A stretch of DNA of 24,155 nt from Elysia marginata (taxonomy: Eukaryota; Mollusca; Gastropoda; Plakobranchidae): the NCBI GenBank assembly GCA_019649035.1, contig BMAT01011332.1, forward strand, positions 228,203 through 252,357, in the 5' to 3' direction. The position numbers and the translations under genes were made by a program. Under the pieces are notes generated by a model that did no database searches, had not been told where the DNA came from, and saw only the letters and a list, made by a program, of their open reading frames with translations. Below are positions 1 to 10,975 of this stretch, piece by piece (position 1 is the first letter of the stretch; every line of letters starts with the position of its first letter).

Positions 1-354
1 TCATTATTTTTATAGTTTCCTCGATCTGCTTTCCCGATTTTTACGTACTCGTAGTGAGACACGGTGCGTGTGCTTAAGGTCTCTAATTGTGAGAAAAATT
101 AAACAACACAAGACACGCAAGAAAGAATGAGAACAAGTAGGTAAGATAAGAGACCAGGTTTAAAGTATAGCGTAAACCTTGGTCTGAGCTTGCTTTTTAA
201 AATATTTAGAAGAGCTTTAATCATGACACTTACGGGTCTGTATGCTAGGCCTTACACATTGACTCACTGCATTTGGAAGGGCATTAGAAATAGCCTACAA
301 AGTCATTAAAAATTCTACTAACATTTGTAAAATGACGTGGCCAAACAGTGTACA
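1..354. other. Intron-like DNA, no feature
   Basis: AT-rich sequence downstream of the EF-hand donor. I looked for the next EF-hand exon (the second half of the loop, then a FEEF-like run) on the minus strand and did not see it. Confidence 0.5.
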
Positions 355-379
355 AGCGGCACACCCAAACGTTGCCGCT
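355..379. other. Small GC hairpin
   Basis: AGCGGCA and TGCCGCT pair perfectly around an 11-base loop. One short stem is weak evidence for function. Confidence 0.3.
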
Positions 380-490
380 CATCAAGCCTATTAATTACAC
401 AGAAGAATAACGAGGACAAAATTGTTTCAGTAGATTAGTGTTGAAATGTGTGTTAATTTGTGTGTAGAAGGAGAATCAGAATTTACGAGC

Positions 491-591
491 AGACAGAAGA
501 GAGATAGAGAGGGAGAGAGAGAGAGAAATCGATACAAACACAAACAGAGAGAGAGATAGATAAATCGACTCACAGAGAGAGAGAGAGAGAG
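491..591 (+). repeat. GA-rich microsatellite
   Basis: Interrupted (GA)n with AGATAGAT and CAGA units, on the 3' side of the EF-hand exon's donor and so probably intronic. Confidence 0.9.
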
Positions 592-777
592 CCTTGTACA
601 GACCTGCAGACCTACTCACAAGCAGACAAAAGAAAGGAGAAGAGGAAATGGCTAAATTTATGAAATCCAGTCATCATCATCAATGCTGTCTAACAAACAA
701 GGTATAATAAAGATAAGAAGGGGAACGAATCGTTTTCACCATATCCATGTTCTCTTCAAAAGTTACTATAAACAACG

Positions 778-783
778 ACTCAC
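778..783 (-). promoter_or_regulatory. 5' splice donor of the EF-hand exon
   Basis: Read on the minus strand the exon ends in GACG and continues GTGAGT, a near-consensus donor. It leaves phase 1. Beyond it the same frame reads on as non-family sequence before stopping, which supports the boundary. Confidence 0.8.
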
Positions 784-1027
784 CGTCGATATCAATCTCC
801 TTGAGCATCTGGTTGAGCTCGTCCATGGACGGAAACTGGCCCAAGTTGCGCATGACAGTGCCCAGCTCTTCCGTGGAGATGGAGCCGTCGCCATCCTTGT
901 CGAAGAGCCTGAAAGCTTCTCTCAATTCTGGGGACAGAAGGGGGTCCTTGTTGCCGTTACGTTTACGTTTGGGGGACACAGGCTCTGGGGGTGCCAGCAG
1001 CAGTGCAGGGGGGATGTACTTGGCCAT
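784..1027 (-). CDS. Calmodulin-like EF-hand protein, N-terminal exon (partial gene)
   Basis: The exon encodes 81 residues plus one base of the next codon. After a proline-rich start comes a basic patch (PKRKRNGNK, about residues 19-27), then LREAFRLF and a canonical EF-hand loop at residues 43-54 ([18 protein letters not shown] in the ligand positions). The segment [20 protein letters not shown] follows, as between EF-hands 1 and 2 of calmodulin. A second loop begins EIDID and is cut inside a Gly codon by a strong GTGAGT donor (778-783), close to where many calmodulin genes have an intron (known from the family). The ATG at 1025-1027 lies in CCCCCATGG, a strong Kozak context, and an in-frame stop is 11-12 codons upstream (1061-1063). 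G/C-rich third positions run up to this ATG. Alternatively the exon is internal and begins at 984, after a C-rich tract ending CCCCCAG. The extended N-terminus resembles calmodulin-like proteins of the Drosophila CG11638 type; that assignment is from memory. Likely role: calcium sensor binding target proteins. Remaining EF-hands lie outside the window. Confidence 0.82.
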
Positions 1028-1099
1028 GGGGGCTACGCTAATGCGTGCGCAGTACACAACTTAAACAGGCCTAGTCTGTACAGTTTCTCAAAGTAGGAA

Positions 1100-2828
1100 C
1101 AAAGTTTTCTAATATAATTATATCAGTTTGTGTGATACTATACACTGAAGTTGAAAAAATAACTATCTCTTAGCCAGAAGTGTTTTCACAGGTCTCTCTA
1201 AATCAGAAGACGGCAATAATTAATTGGTGTAAACTGTAATGGTAATAAAATAAGTTCATTTCTCAGATATTTTCAATTTGATTATCACCACAATATTTTT
1301 AATTTTTTTTTTCAAGAACCCAAAATTTATTTCCATAAGAATTGGCTCTATAGTTAGATTTGCTTGCCCCATCATATTTTGTCTAAAGGTATGTGCTATG
1401 CTGTTTTGTCTTTCATCGCCGAAGCTTTTTATTAAACCACAATCAAATCTCAGAATATGAAATTATAATAATTAGGAAAATTTTCTATTCAAAACAAACG
1501 ACAAGTCTAAAATAAACATAAGATTTTTTGATGAAGAGAATTGTATAAACTTTTAGTCGAATTTTTTTCAATCTTTTACCACCTAATGAATTAAAGCAAC
1601 AATGAATAATAAAATATCTATTAAGAGGTAATTAAATAACTTAATTCGTGTTTATGTTCAACTTTTTTAACGGTTCAAATGTCACAACATTTTCGAAAAC
1701 AATTGTATAACACTGCAATAGGAACAACTCCACGATATAAGAGGCGAAACACCGAAACTATTAATTAACTCACGAATTGACTTTTATATCTATTCATGTC
1801 TAAAGAAATAACTGTCAAACCACAGAATTTCTTATGCTTGAGACATTTTCTCGCGCCCAAAGTTAAGATACCGTCAATCAAGTCATAAAAATTAAGCCTC
1901 GTTCTCTTTTTTTCCCGAAAGACATATTGACAAGTGAACTATCCTTCATCATTAATTTACAACCCACTACTTCCGACCTTATGATGAATTGACACAAATA
2001 GACTAACATATCTACAGTGTTTAAATCATCACGAAATGTCACCTAATGTCACAAACACGTCGAATCACATCAACAGCAGCAGCAGAAGTTCTGACGCAGA
2101 CTGCCAAATCAGACACGTAGTAACAGACTAAGATCTATGAAAAGTTTATTTTTTTTCCTCTTGAGTAACACTGAATTCGGCACTACCTTGGCGCAACCAA
2201 ATAATTGTGACATTTACAACTACTAGAATCTAACTCACTCTGTGGTTCCTACATTGATTTTCTACCCAGCAACTGAGCAAGTGGCAGTGCAGACCCAAAA
2301 AACTTGCACAGATTGTGCAATTCAGAATACTTTTATACCAACTGTCAGATGAAGGTTTTTTTTTCATCTTGCTATTTGATAACGTACTGGCTGTTTGAGA
2401 AGCGGTATTAGAACAATTTGGCGGGATTGGTTGTAATACTAGTGAGACTAGTGTGGCGTCTTGCTACCTAACGGAAAGGGAGAGGCAAGACTCGGGGAGA
2501 CAGGTAATATTGATGAGACTGTCTTGGAGACTTCTACTCCATTACCCCATATACTTTTCCAGCTGCTTTATTTCTCTAGTATCTTTGTTTTTTGTGTTTG
2601 TTTTTAGTTTAAACGCTCCCTTTCTGTATTATTAATTCTCTTCCTCCAAGACCTTTTCTTTCTCGGTGATAATACCTGCATCACTTCGATGTACTTTCCT
2701 TATCACTTAACGCCTTGCTACCAACAATGTCATTTCGATTATCATCTTTATCCATTACTATAATTATGTTATGGTTTTGTTACACCCTCCTTCTTTCTCT
2801 CGTTCTAAATCTCCCTGTCCGTGTGTGC
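1100..2828. other. Intron-like DNA, no gene seen
   Basis: AT-rich and stop-dense in all frames. The only local patterns are A/T runs and a short CAGCAGCAGCAG near 2072. The two 60-codon open frames here (1278 and 2453) show no motif. Confidence 0.5.
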
Positions 2829-2840
2829 GTCTCTCTCTCA

Positions 2841-2875
<35 letters not shown>
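2829..2875 (+). repeat. (CT)n microsatellite
   Basis: Almost pure CT tract abutting the tRNA-like head of the SINE at 2876. Confidence 0.92.
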
Positions 2876-2877
<2 letters not shown>

Positions 2878-3178
2878 GCTCTGTGGTCTAGCGGTAAGAC
2901 ACTCGCTCAGAGATAGGGAGGTGCGTGGTTCGATCCCGGGCCGAGTTAAACCAAGGACTTTAAAGTTTATATTAGAAGCTGATCCGCCTGGTGTCTGGCA
3001 TTATGGATTTAGTGTTAAGTCTTGTCGGCCCGGTTTCAGGATAATATGACTGGGTGTGCTGTAGGCAAGCGCTTCTTGCATCATAGTGTGGCAGCACACT
3101 TTCAATTGTCCCCAGCGCCGTCTCTGACATAACCTCGAAGTTGACTGGGACGTTAAAATTCAAACAACCAACCAACCC
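2876..3178 (+). mobile_element. tRNA-derived SINE (copy 1)
   Basis: A tRNA-like head carries RNA polymerase III internal promoter boxes: box A TGGTCTAGCGG at 2884-2894 and box B GGTTCGATCC at 2927-2936, one base short of the GGTTCGANNCC consensus. About 240 bp of tRNA-unrelated body follow, ending in GACTGGGACGTTAAAA and a CAAACAACCAACCAACC-type tail, a style common in molluscan SINEs. The arms do not fold into a proper cloverleaf, so this is not a working tRNA gene. The element sits exactly between two CT tracts, which may be old target or tail sequence. Class is clear; the family name is not assigned. Confidence 0.75.
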
Positions 3179-3194
3179 CACTCTCTCTCTTTTA

Positions 3195-3241
<47 letters not shown>
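3179..3241 (+). repeat. (CT)n microsatellite
   Basis: CT tract broken by TTTACCCCCCC, abutting the 3' tail of the SINE and followed by the LINE fragment. Confidence 0.92.
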
Positions 3242-3245
<4 letters not shown>

Positions 3246-3280
3246 CTGTATTTTACATAAAAATGCAGTTTGTATTTCTA

Positions 3281-3516
3281 ATGGGGGGTCGTAATCGTCC
3301 GAGATTAATTGGAGCACAATGTCAACGTGGACATCTGTAGCCCACCCAGCAAGCAAGTTCATAGAAGTAATCAGAGACTGCTTTCTGAATCAGCATGTGG
3401 AGATATCCACTCATATTAAACCAGATTGTCAGCCCAGTACTATTGATCTTATTTTTTTTACCAATGAACAGGACATAGTTCAACAAGTTAAGGTATTTGC
3501 ACCACTTGGAAAAAGT
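3281..3516 (+). mobile_element. Decayed LINE endonuclease fragment
   Basis: The frame read from 3283 gives a remnant of GDFN (with a stop), then EINW, KFIEVIRDCFLNQHVE, STIDLIFFTNEQD and PLGKS. This is the order seen in the C-terminal half of the APE-type endonuclease of CR1/jockey-like non-LTR retrotransposons. The final catalytic S/TDH step is missing: GKS is followed by LQGGRD and a stop. An extra Phe comes from an expanded T run. The piece lies directly after a CT tract and has no reverse transcriptase, so it is inactive. Confidence 0.7.
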
Positions 3517-3574
3517 CTCCAAGGTGGTCGCGATTGAAAACCTCAAGATCATCGACGGATCTAAGGCCCTCACC

Positions 3575-4249
3575 GATGGGTATTTTTGTATTCTTGTATA
3601 TCCAAGATATATGGGCTTTTAAAACCAGGACCTGATCGGAGCGTACCCCAAACCGTGTACCGTGTGTTTACTGTGCACGTCAAACAAAAGCCTGATTTAA
3701 ATTCAAGTTTGGTTAAACCGCCTAACACCTCGAAACGTGTGTAAAATAATTTGATTTTTCCTCAGAATATAATAAAGTCAAATGAGATTAATGAAGAGAT
3801 GGACATTTTGTTCGTCCATTTCTATTACTCAGTCTTTTCGAAACCGTGGCCTTGCACGAGACACTAAAAATCTATTGCGGAACTATTGGTGCTCCTGTTA
3901 ATAGTGGATTTATGACGTAATGAATACAGATCGGATTTCTGTTCAGTGGAAAGTTTTTTTGTTTACGGTAATAATGGATTTGACTCGGTTACAGTAGGTA
4001 TGGTGTTGCTGATTTTATATAAAGTGGGTGAATAACGGTAACTATTGTGAGTAGCTCTTTGGTAATATTGAAAAAATAGCGGGTGTGTTTCACTGTTTGG
4101 AACTCGATAAACTAATGTAAAAATGGTGCAGTGTATTTTTCTATTGTATTGGATTGCATTTCTTTTTCTTAATTTTACGGTATTCACGTGCATTTGTAGC
4201 AAAGATGTAGGTTTTTTCCTTGTCTTTTCCACCCAACTGTATTTGTCTC
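3575..4249. other. Intron-like DNA, no gene seen
   Basis: No splice-bounded exon or transposon protein motif. The 99-codon minus-strand frame at 3963-4262 has no family motif and overlaps the start of the unclassified repeat. Confidence 0.45.
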
Positions 4250-4678
4250 GCATTCTGTTCAAATGAGTCGTTCGTCGAAATGCTTAGTTTGGAGAAATAG
4301 GCTTTTAAAGTTTATTGGGTGTTCAGAAGACAAATTTGTTTAGATGTTGAGGCTAAAACCATTTCTCAACAGTTTTTGCACCTATCTGATGTTCAAATTT
4401 CATCTTTTAGGTGTTTAATATTAGTTTGAATGGTTGCTAAGGCCTCATGCCATTATAGTCGTCTAAGTTTTAAATGCTGTTTTTTCTCCTTCCTGAAATT
4501 TCACAAGTCCTAACCCTGCCAACTTCAAACGGCCATAACTTCATAAAGAAGCATGATAGGCCTATAGCTTTTTTGTTTGTTGTATTTGAAAGTAGAGAAA
4601 ATAAGCTTCTCTGTTATACCAAGATCTGGATACCTTCTAATTTCGATTTAAGACCCATTTGAACTGGTTACAAGACAT
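4250..4678 (+). repeat. Unclassified ~430 bp repeat, copy A
   Basis: It matches 6698-7125 in direct orientation at a nearly constant offset of 2447-2453 bases. Shared blocks include CAAATGAGT near the start, GGTGTTCAGAAG, AACAGTTTT, CCCTGCC..TTTCAAACGGC followed by ATAACTTCA, AAGCATGATA and ACTGGTT(A/G)CAAGACA at the end. It has no long reading frame and no tRNA-like head. It may be a non-autonomous transposon or an old satellite-like repeat. Confidence 0.7.
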
Positions 4679-6697
4679 TTATATAAACCATTGTTTGCAA
4701 GACGCAAAGAACTCGTCTTTGCAGCGTCAGGTCGCAAGATGCACGCCTAAAGAACCGAACATAACCTTAATAGATACAGGTTTGTACGAACAACTGTTTA
4801 TTAGTTTCGTTGTATATTAGCATTATGCAAAACGAAAATATCTTCGTAATAAAAGATAAGTATGGAATAAAAAAATAGCGCTGCAAGTAAGTTTTTGAAG
4901 CTCTGCAAATGCTCATTTAAAGAGCGGTTTTAAATAACTATTTGATGGTTTTTAATTTTATATATTTAAATTAGCATTTCAGATCCCGGCTTTAAAAATG
5001 TTAATTAAAAGAATATACTGAAAACAGAAGTTGTTCATTTATCTATCGTTTTTACTGTCTATCAAGCCAGCTTCCTACATATTTGCCTATCTGTCTATTT
5101 ATTTATGCATCTGTCTGTCCTCTTTTCTGTTATTCAATAATTGCATTCTCTTCTTAATGAATGTCCGGCCTTGATGTTTGCCTTAAATGTATAAGGAGGG
5201 CTTCTACCAATGTTGATAGCGTTTATCCAGAAGGTTATGACGTAAAATAAATGTTTTCTTGAAGGCAAACTTCTTTAAATGGTTGGGCCTTATAATAAAA
5301 ATTATCTAATGTTTTTCTGTTCTAAATCTTTGCCTACGGAGATTTATATCAATCGAACCAAAATCTTTTTTTAAGTAACACTTTAGCTCTGAGTGTGTAC
5401 AGTATATTATCTTCAGAAGGGGCCCGTATACTAGGTTATACAAGTTTTAAACTCATTTGAGGGTGTAAAAGCTATCAGTATTATACTAAAGATAACAGAA
5501 ATGCTTCATGTTTTTCATAATGCTTTATGAACAGCAGAATAAAGGGAGACAATAGTTGGGAGAAATCAAACATCTTCTTATTTTATATGTAAATTTCTTC
5601 GATGTTGTGTGAAATACTGTTTTTAAAAAGTTCAGTGATTGTCCATGTTGCTTTTAGGTTTTTTGGTTTGAAAATTTGGACCTATTATGTACATCACAAT
5701 TTTATGTAAAATGCTGAAGACATTTTGAAAATTAATATTTTCTTGTAATGTAATGTTCAAATAGTCCACTTTAACGAAATCAACATAGCATCTCCTAATA
5801 TAGGCCTACCCTTTACTACTTGCTTTTTGGACATCTATGATATTCAATAAAAACATAAAATTATTGAAGAAATACACTTTCAATTTAGGATCAAGAAATC
5901 AATATAATGTTTGCTTGAAAAATTGTGGTAAAAAGAATTCATCAGCTGTCTCTGAATGTTTATGATTTTCTAGCTAAAATTAGGAACTGCAGTTATCTTG
6001 AAGATAAACCTGTAATCAAAGTTTTTTTATTTAGTAAATAAAATAGAAAAAAAATTAGACAAGACATAATGACTTTGTATCTTATAAACTATTTTCTTAC
6101 TTTAATTCAATTCTGTTACTACTGAGAAATGTGTTATAGATATTTCATAAGGCCTCAATTCGGTGGGTATTTAGATAACCAAAGAAAGCGGATAAACTCT
6201 TTACCTACCTCTCATCAACATGGTTGGTTGTTTTTAGTTAGTCGGTTGGTGAGATTGCTATTCGTCCTATGGGAGCTTGTTAACAGTTGCTGCAGCAAGG
6301 GCGTTTTGAATAGCAACCACTCTGACTACAGGTTTAAATATTCATCTTTCCCTTGCAACATTTGAAATTTCACCCGCATAGAATTTGCATTGTGTACAAT
6401 GATAGTATCGATATAGAAACAGTCACATATATATCAACGATATTGTGTTAGTTGAAGTCAGTGGGTAGGGCTAAAAACCATGTGGTTGGATGGTTTTGAA
6501 AGCCAGGTCTAACAGTATTTTGCTATAACTTGTAGGTGCATCAAGATGTTTGTAAACATTAAAAAAAAAGTAATAATTGCATCTTCTACCCTTTTTTCTT
6601 GTTTACAGGCAAATCGCAAAAAAAAACAACAACAGAGAAATTGAAACATCTTATCACTTCTTTAACAACAGTTTTCTCTAAACATTAAAGTTTAAAC
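4679..6697. other. Spacer between the two repeat copies
   Basis: Two kilobases of AT-rich sequence with no retroviral or transposase motif, so the flanking repeats are not obviously long terminal repeats of an element. It holds a small hairpin (GCAAAGA..TCTTTGC near 4703) and a decayed ATCT/GTCT patch near 5040-5120. Confidence 0.5.
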
Positions 6698-7125
6698 GCA
6701 TGCTATTCAAATGAGTTTTAAGTCGCCAGGCCTAGTTTTGAGATATAGGCTTTGAAAGTTTAGTAGGTGTTCAGAAGTCAATTTTTGGTTTTTAGATATT
6801 GCCGCAAATACAAATTCTTAACAGTTTTCACACTTGACTCATGTTGACATTTTCTTTTTCATGTGTATAAATTTGTTAGGAATAATTACAAACGGTTTTA
6901 TATCTTTATAGTTCTCTAAACTTCAAACGCAATTATTTCTCGTTTCTGGCATTTCACGACTCCTATCCCTGCCGATTTCAAACGGCTATAACTTCAGACA
7001 AAAGCATGATATGGATTTTCTGATTAATGTACTTGAAATTAGATGAAATTAGATTTTCTGTGGTAATCATATCTTACTCCTTTCCAATATCGACTTCATA
7101 CTTATTTTGACTGGTTGCAAGACAA
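6698..7125 (+). repeat. Unclassified ~430 bp repeat, copy B
   Basis: Partner of 4250-4678, diverged by many substitutions and small indels that nearly cancel. Flanks on both sides do not match, so it is a dispersed copy rather than a tandem duplication. No clear terminal repeats were seen by eye. Confidence 0.7.
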
Positions 7126-9249
7126 TGCTAGAGCAACAGGCCTAAGATCATGAATGTGTGTGACTTGAGATTTTTTCAGGAACAGGGGTTATCTCCAATA
7201 TTTTCTAAGCAGGTGGCAGTTTATGCTCTGCTATAGAAAAAGGTGAGCAAAACCGCATAAATGGATTTAAGCTCGGCATAACAGTGCTTTAGAATCAAAC
7301 CTTTCTATTTTTCGGGTCCGCCTGATTTTTTTTATCATTAATATTTCTAAAAACACGCGCAACCTCATTCTCACATACAATATGTTCATCATGCGGACCC
7401 GGACCATTGAAAACACGGTGCATTTCTTCTTTCATCTAGTCTCGGAAATCATGTTGTCAACCTAGAAACAAAAGCATTCAATTTATTGGCGTGTTCGTGA
7501 ACATTTTCGCCTATGGACAGCTGGGCTATTTTCGTACAGGTTTCTTCCATCGTTTTCCATGTAGCTACACAGTCACTGTTTTTAAACTGATTTTCTATTT
7601 TTTTTATCTTTTTTCGCACATCTCAATATTATGGTCAAGTTCTCTTTGGATTTATGCTTTTGTTTTGTTTTGTTACTATTGAGAAAAATTAGTCTTTTTT
7701 CCCTCAGGAATAATTATTATCTTTCGGTTCTTTTGCAACCCACGGCTTGTTTTAGGGATAACATACAATCATATTTTCAGTGCGTATAGTTCCTTCACAA
7801 AACTTATTATATGATGTGATAATGTAATTCAGTTCGGCCAAGTCATCACAAACTTCTTGGAAAACTGTTCAACCAGTGCATACGAAAATATTGTTAGATT
7901 TAAAATGTATGCGGAATTTAAGTTTTTATTTTGCACGTAATGCGCGCTCAGCCTTCGGGAAGATGATATACCTTATGAATAAAAATTTTTACCGATAATT
8001 GTTAATGTATGTTTCAAATTAGTAACAAAGGAGAGGTCAAATTTTGCACACTTCTACCTACCATTTAAAAAAAAATATTGACATTGAGATAAAAGGATAT
8101 ATAGAATAAAATATAACATTTTTATTGCGCCTACCCTAAAACTTTCATTTTTTCATAATAAACAGTTTTGTACATTTCGCTCCAAGATTTTGGCGAAATT
8201 TTTTTTAAAGGGAAAGAAAAGCCTAATAGACCCTCATACCTAAGTGAGCTTCACAAAATGATATGTCTTTTTTGTGTATGGCTAAGGGGTTAAAAGCTTA
8301 TGCACTATTAGCACCACATACTGTTCCTATTTTATCATTTATCATCCGATCTAGACTTAGGGTTAAAAAGTACAACAGCGAGAACAAGAAGGACACAAAA
8401 GAAAGACAAGCAATTTTTGACGACGCTTAATTGGGATGATGATAATAATTCTTTATAGTCGTTATAGTGATGATAATAATGATAAATAGTACGAAAAATA
8501 ATTGACCTTACAATTAACTAACCTTTGGTGGTTGCCATTGTGCCTACACCTTCGAAAAACACCGAACACCGTGAACAGTATGCTTTATAATAGCAAGGTG
8601 TGTTTGTTCTCTACTTACTAACCCTCGCCAAGTACGGGTTTAATGGGTTTAATAAAATGCAAGCTGTGGTTTATGTTTTAGGAACACGCATTTATTATTC
8701 TTATTGAACATTGGTAAAATAATAACCTGTTTTTTTTCACTATCAGTAGAGAGAAGTGTAGAGCACTTGTCAAGTGTCATCGGCACAAAAAGGCCTCTGA
8801 CATTCCAAAAATGTTCGTTCTATTTTGTGTTTGCCCGACTCCATCGCGATGTGTCATGAAACAACTGGACTTGGCAATAATATTCCAAACAAAAAAACCC
8901 CCATAATTATGTTTACTGCAGGTGAATTGAGATGGCAAAAAATATTTATATGAATATATCATAGCATACAGAAATAATATTCATCAATGGTTATAATCTC
9001 GAAACCGTCAACATTTTTTAAAAAGAAAACGAGAAGTTCCTTTTGCAGCCATTTTTGGTGTTAATTTTGTTATTGGTTGTTGGTTGTTTTTTTTTAAATT
9101 TTTTTCTTTGTTTACTTCCACAAATCCATCTACTCCACTATAAATATAGCGGTTATAGGATTGAAACCAACTGTTCGTGTTGAAGTGTTTGTCTCTCCTA
9201 AGGAATCACACAAGAATTGGCACTTCGTTACCAAGTTTTGCCTTGGCTA
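7126..9249. other. Intron-like DNA, no gene seen
   Basis: Many A/T homopolymers, a GATGATAATAAT patch at about 8437-8487 and a TTGGTTGTTGGTTG patch near 9071. No exon with two good splice sites was noticed. Confidence 0.45.
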
Positions 9250-9287
9250 AAAGAGAGAGAGAGAGATAGGAAGAGATAGAGAGAGAA

Positions 9288-9326
<39 letters not shown>

Positions 9327-9436
9327 AAGAGAAAGAGAGAGAGAGAAAGAGAGATATATATAGAGAGAGAGATAGAAAGAGATAGGGAGAGAAAGAGAGA
9401 GAGATAGAGAGAGAAAGAGAGAGAAAGAGAGAGAAA

Positions 9437-9503
<67 letters not shown>
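9250..9503 (+). repeat. GA-rich tract
   Basis: About 250 bp of (GA)n with regular GATA and GAAA interruptions; the last part (about 9440-9493) is nearly pure GA. The minus-strand frame of Ser and Leu repeats here is an artefact of the repeat. Confidence 0.95.
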
Positions 9504-10084
9504 CATCACCACGTACGTTATCACCGGGCCACCCATGCGCACCAAACTGATAACAAGTTAGAATGGCTAGATGGTACTTCAGTCCAGTACCAGTAACTTA
9601 CAGTCGAGCCCTAACAAAGTTTCTGGCGACACACTTTCTAATACGATTAGCGCGTCTGAGAGCAGTGTGGTCAACTATTAGATTATTGAGAGACACAAAA
9701 TGAAATAGATGAAAAGAAAACCCATGAAATTATTGATTTATTTATATCGCTCGCTGTTTGTAGAATATAAATTACTTTCAAAAAGTAAATCCATCCTAGA
9801 TTTTTTTTTTTTTGGGGGGAAGGGGGTGGGGGTCATTTCAGCCCGAACATCATACTATAATGGAGCTGAGGAGATGGAGAATTATTTCGAATGCAAATTT
9901 TAACTACTCAACGAAAAGTTATGAAACTTTGCTTGTCCACACAATTTTTTATGCAGATTTCCATGTGGTAAATACAAAAACATGTCAGGTGTCGATGTAT
10001 TGATTGTTGAACTTAGTTAATAGTAACATCAAATTAAAATCTTTCCGATGAAACACGCAAAGGTCAGATGTGAGGTAACTCTTA
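9504..10084. other. Unique DNA, no gene seen
   Basis: Contains two overlapping 63-64 codon plus-strand frames (9709 and 9812) across the T/G homopolymer; neither has a recognisable motif. Confidence 0.4.
9808..9833 (+). repeat. T run followed by G run
   Basis: A run of about 12 T passes into G6-AA-G5-T-G5. Homopolymers like this are error-prone in assemblies and can form G-rich structures. Confidence 0.8.
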
Positions 10085-10600
10085 CCGGATCCAGGCCCGA
10101 TACGTTAAATTCCAAATTTGGATATCGAGAAATCTTGAACTTCTGCATCTTGATTTTATAGATAGATCTATATCAATATTCTAGATCTTAATCTAAATCT
10201 AAATCCTAACGTTAAGTTCTATTACATTGGGAGTTAAATTGAAATATCTAGAATCCGCATTTAGATATCTAGATCTAGATCTAGAGCCAGATCTAGGCCT
10301 ATTCTAGAACTGAATCTTGGCGTTAAATTTCACAACACAAAAAATAATTTAATTTCATTTTGAAAACAATATCTTATATTGAGCTTCTAGATCTTGATTT
10401 TTTTAGATATATCTTTATTAATATTCATGATCTAAATCTAAATTCTTAACGGGGACTTCTAGATTCTATTACACTGAGAAGTACATTGAAATATCTGGAA
10501 TCATGATCTAGATCTAGAGCCAGATCCAGGCTTATTATACAACTTCATTTTGGCGTTAAATTCCAAAACACTAAAAATTAATTTCATTTTTTAAAATAAA
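10085..10600 (+). repeat. GATCTA-rich tandem repeat, period ~220-245 bp
   Basis: Landmarks recur. AG(A)CCAGATC(T/C)AGGC occurs at about 10284 and 10517, with a reduced form (GGATCCAGGC) at 10087. CGTTAAATT recurs at about 10103, 10321 and 10554. CTTCTgCATCTTGATTTT occurs at 10140 and CTTCTaGATCTTGATTTT at 10384. That makes two full units and a partial one. Each unit has runs of the self-complementary words GATCTA/TAGATC and TCTAGA. Confidence 0.7.
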
Positions 10601-10699
10601 TACGGAATTTTAAATTGTGTGATTAATCTTTTTATTTTAAAAAAATTCTATGCGATTGTAACTAAAGTAAGATAACTAATTTCCCTCTGAACAATATGG

Positions 10700-10839
10700 T
10701 AATGAATGAAAGTTTTGTATGACGTGCTTAATGAATGGAATGTACCTTTGCAAATGAATGTATTTGCTTCATGTTTAATTCTAATTGATATCGCCTTGGG
10801 CCTCAAATTTGAGGAAGAGGACGTGATATAAATAAACTA

Positions 10840-10840
<1 letters not shown>
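10700..10840 (+). mobile_element. LINE-like 3' end
   Basis: The sequence ends GCCTTGGGCCTCAAATTTGA, then GAGGAAGAGG and GATATAAATAAA, and runs straight into a long (ATT)n. A GATATAAATAA end with a trinucleotide tail is typical of CR1-like elements in invertebrates. No coding remnant is attached, so the left boundary is a guess. Confidence 0.45.
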
Positions 10841-10903
<63 letters not shown>

Positions 10904-10975
10904 GTTATTATTATTATTATTATTATTATTGTTATTATTATTATTATTATTATCATCATTAATTGTTATTATTAA
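10841..10975 (+). repeat. (ATT)n microsatellite
   Basis: About 130 bp of TTA/ATT units with a few GTT and ATC interruptions. It directly follows a LINE-like 3' end, so it probably grew from that element's tail. Confidence 0.9.

Noticed and set aside
683-1096. Plus-strand open frames of 137 and 105 codons
   Set aside because: They are antisense to the EF-hand exon, which has a clear domain on the minus strand; the plus frames show no motif.
2880-2945. Functional tRNA gene
   Set aside because: Box B is one base short, arms do not pair and a SINE body and tail follow.
5170-5285. Transposon with GTTTGCCTT/AAGGCAAAC inverted ends
   Set aside because: Only nine bases pair, no target duplication is visible and the flanking match is ragged.
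4250-7125. LTR retrotransposon with the 430-bp repeats as LTRs
   Set aside because: The copies are too diverged for a single insertion, and the spacer lacks gag, protease, integrase or reverse transcriptase motifs.
9228-9545. 105-codon minus-strand protein of Ser and Leu
   Set aside because: It is a direct translation of the GA repeat and carries no coding signal.
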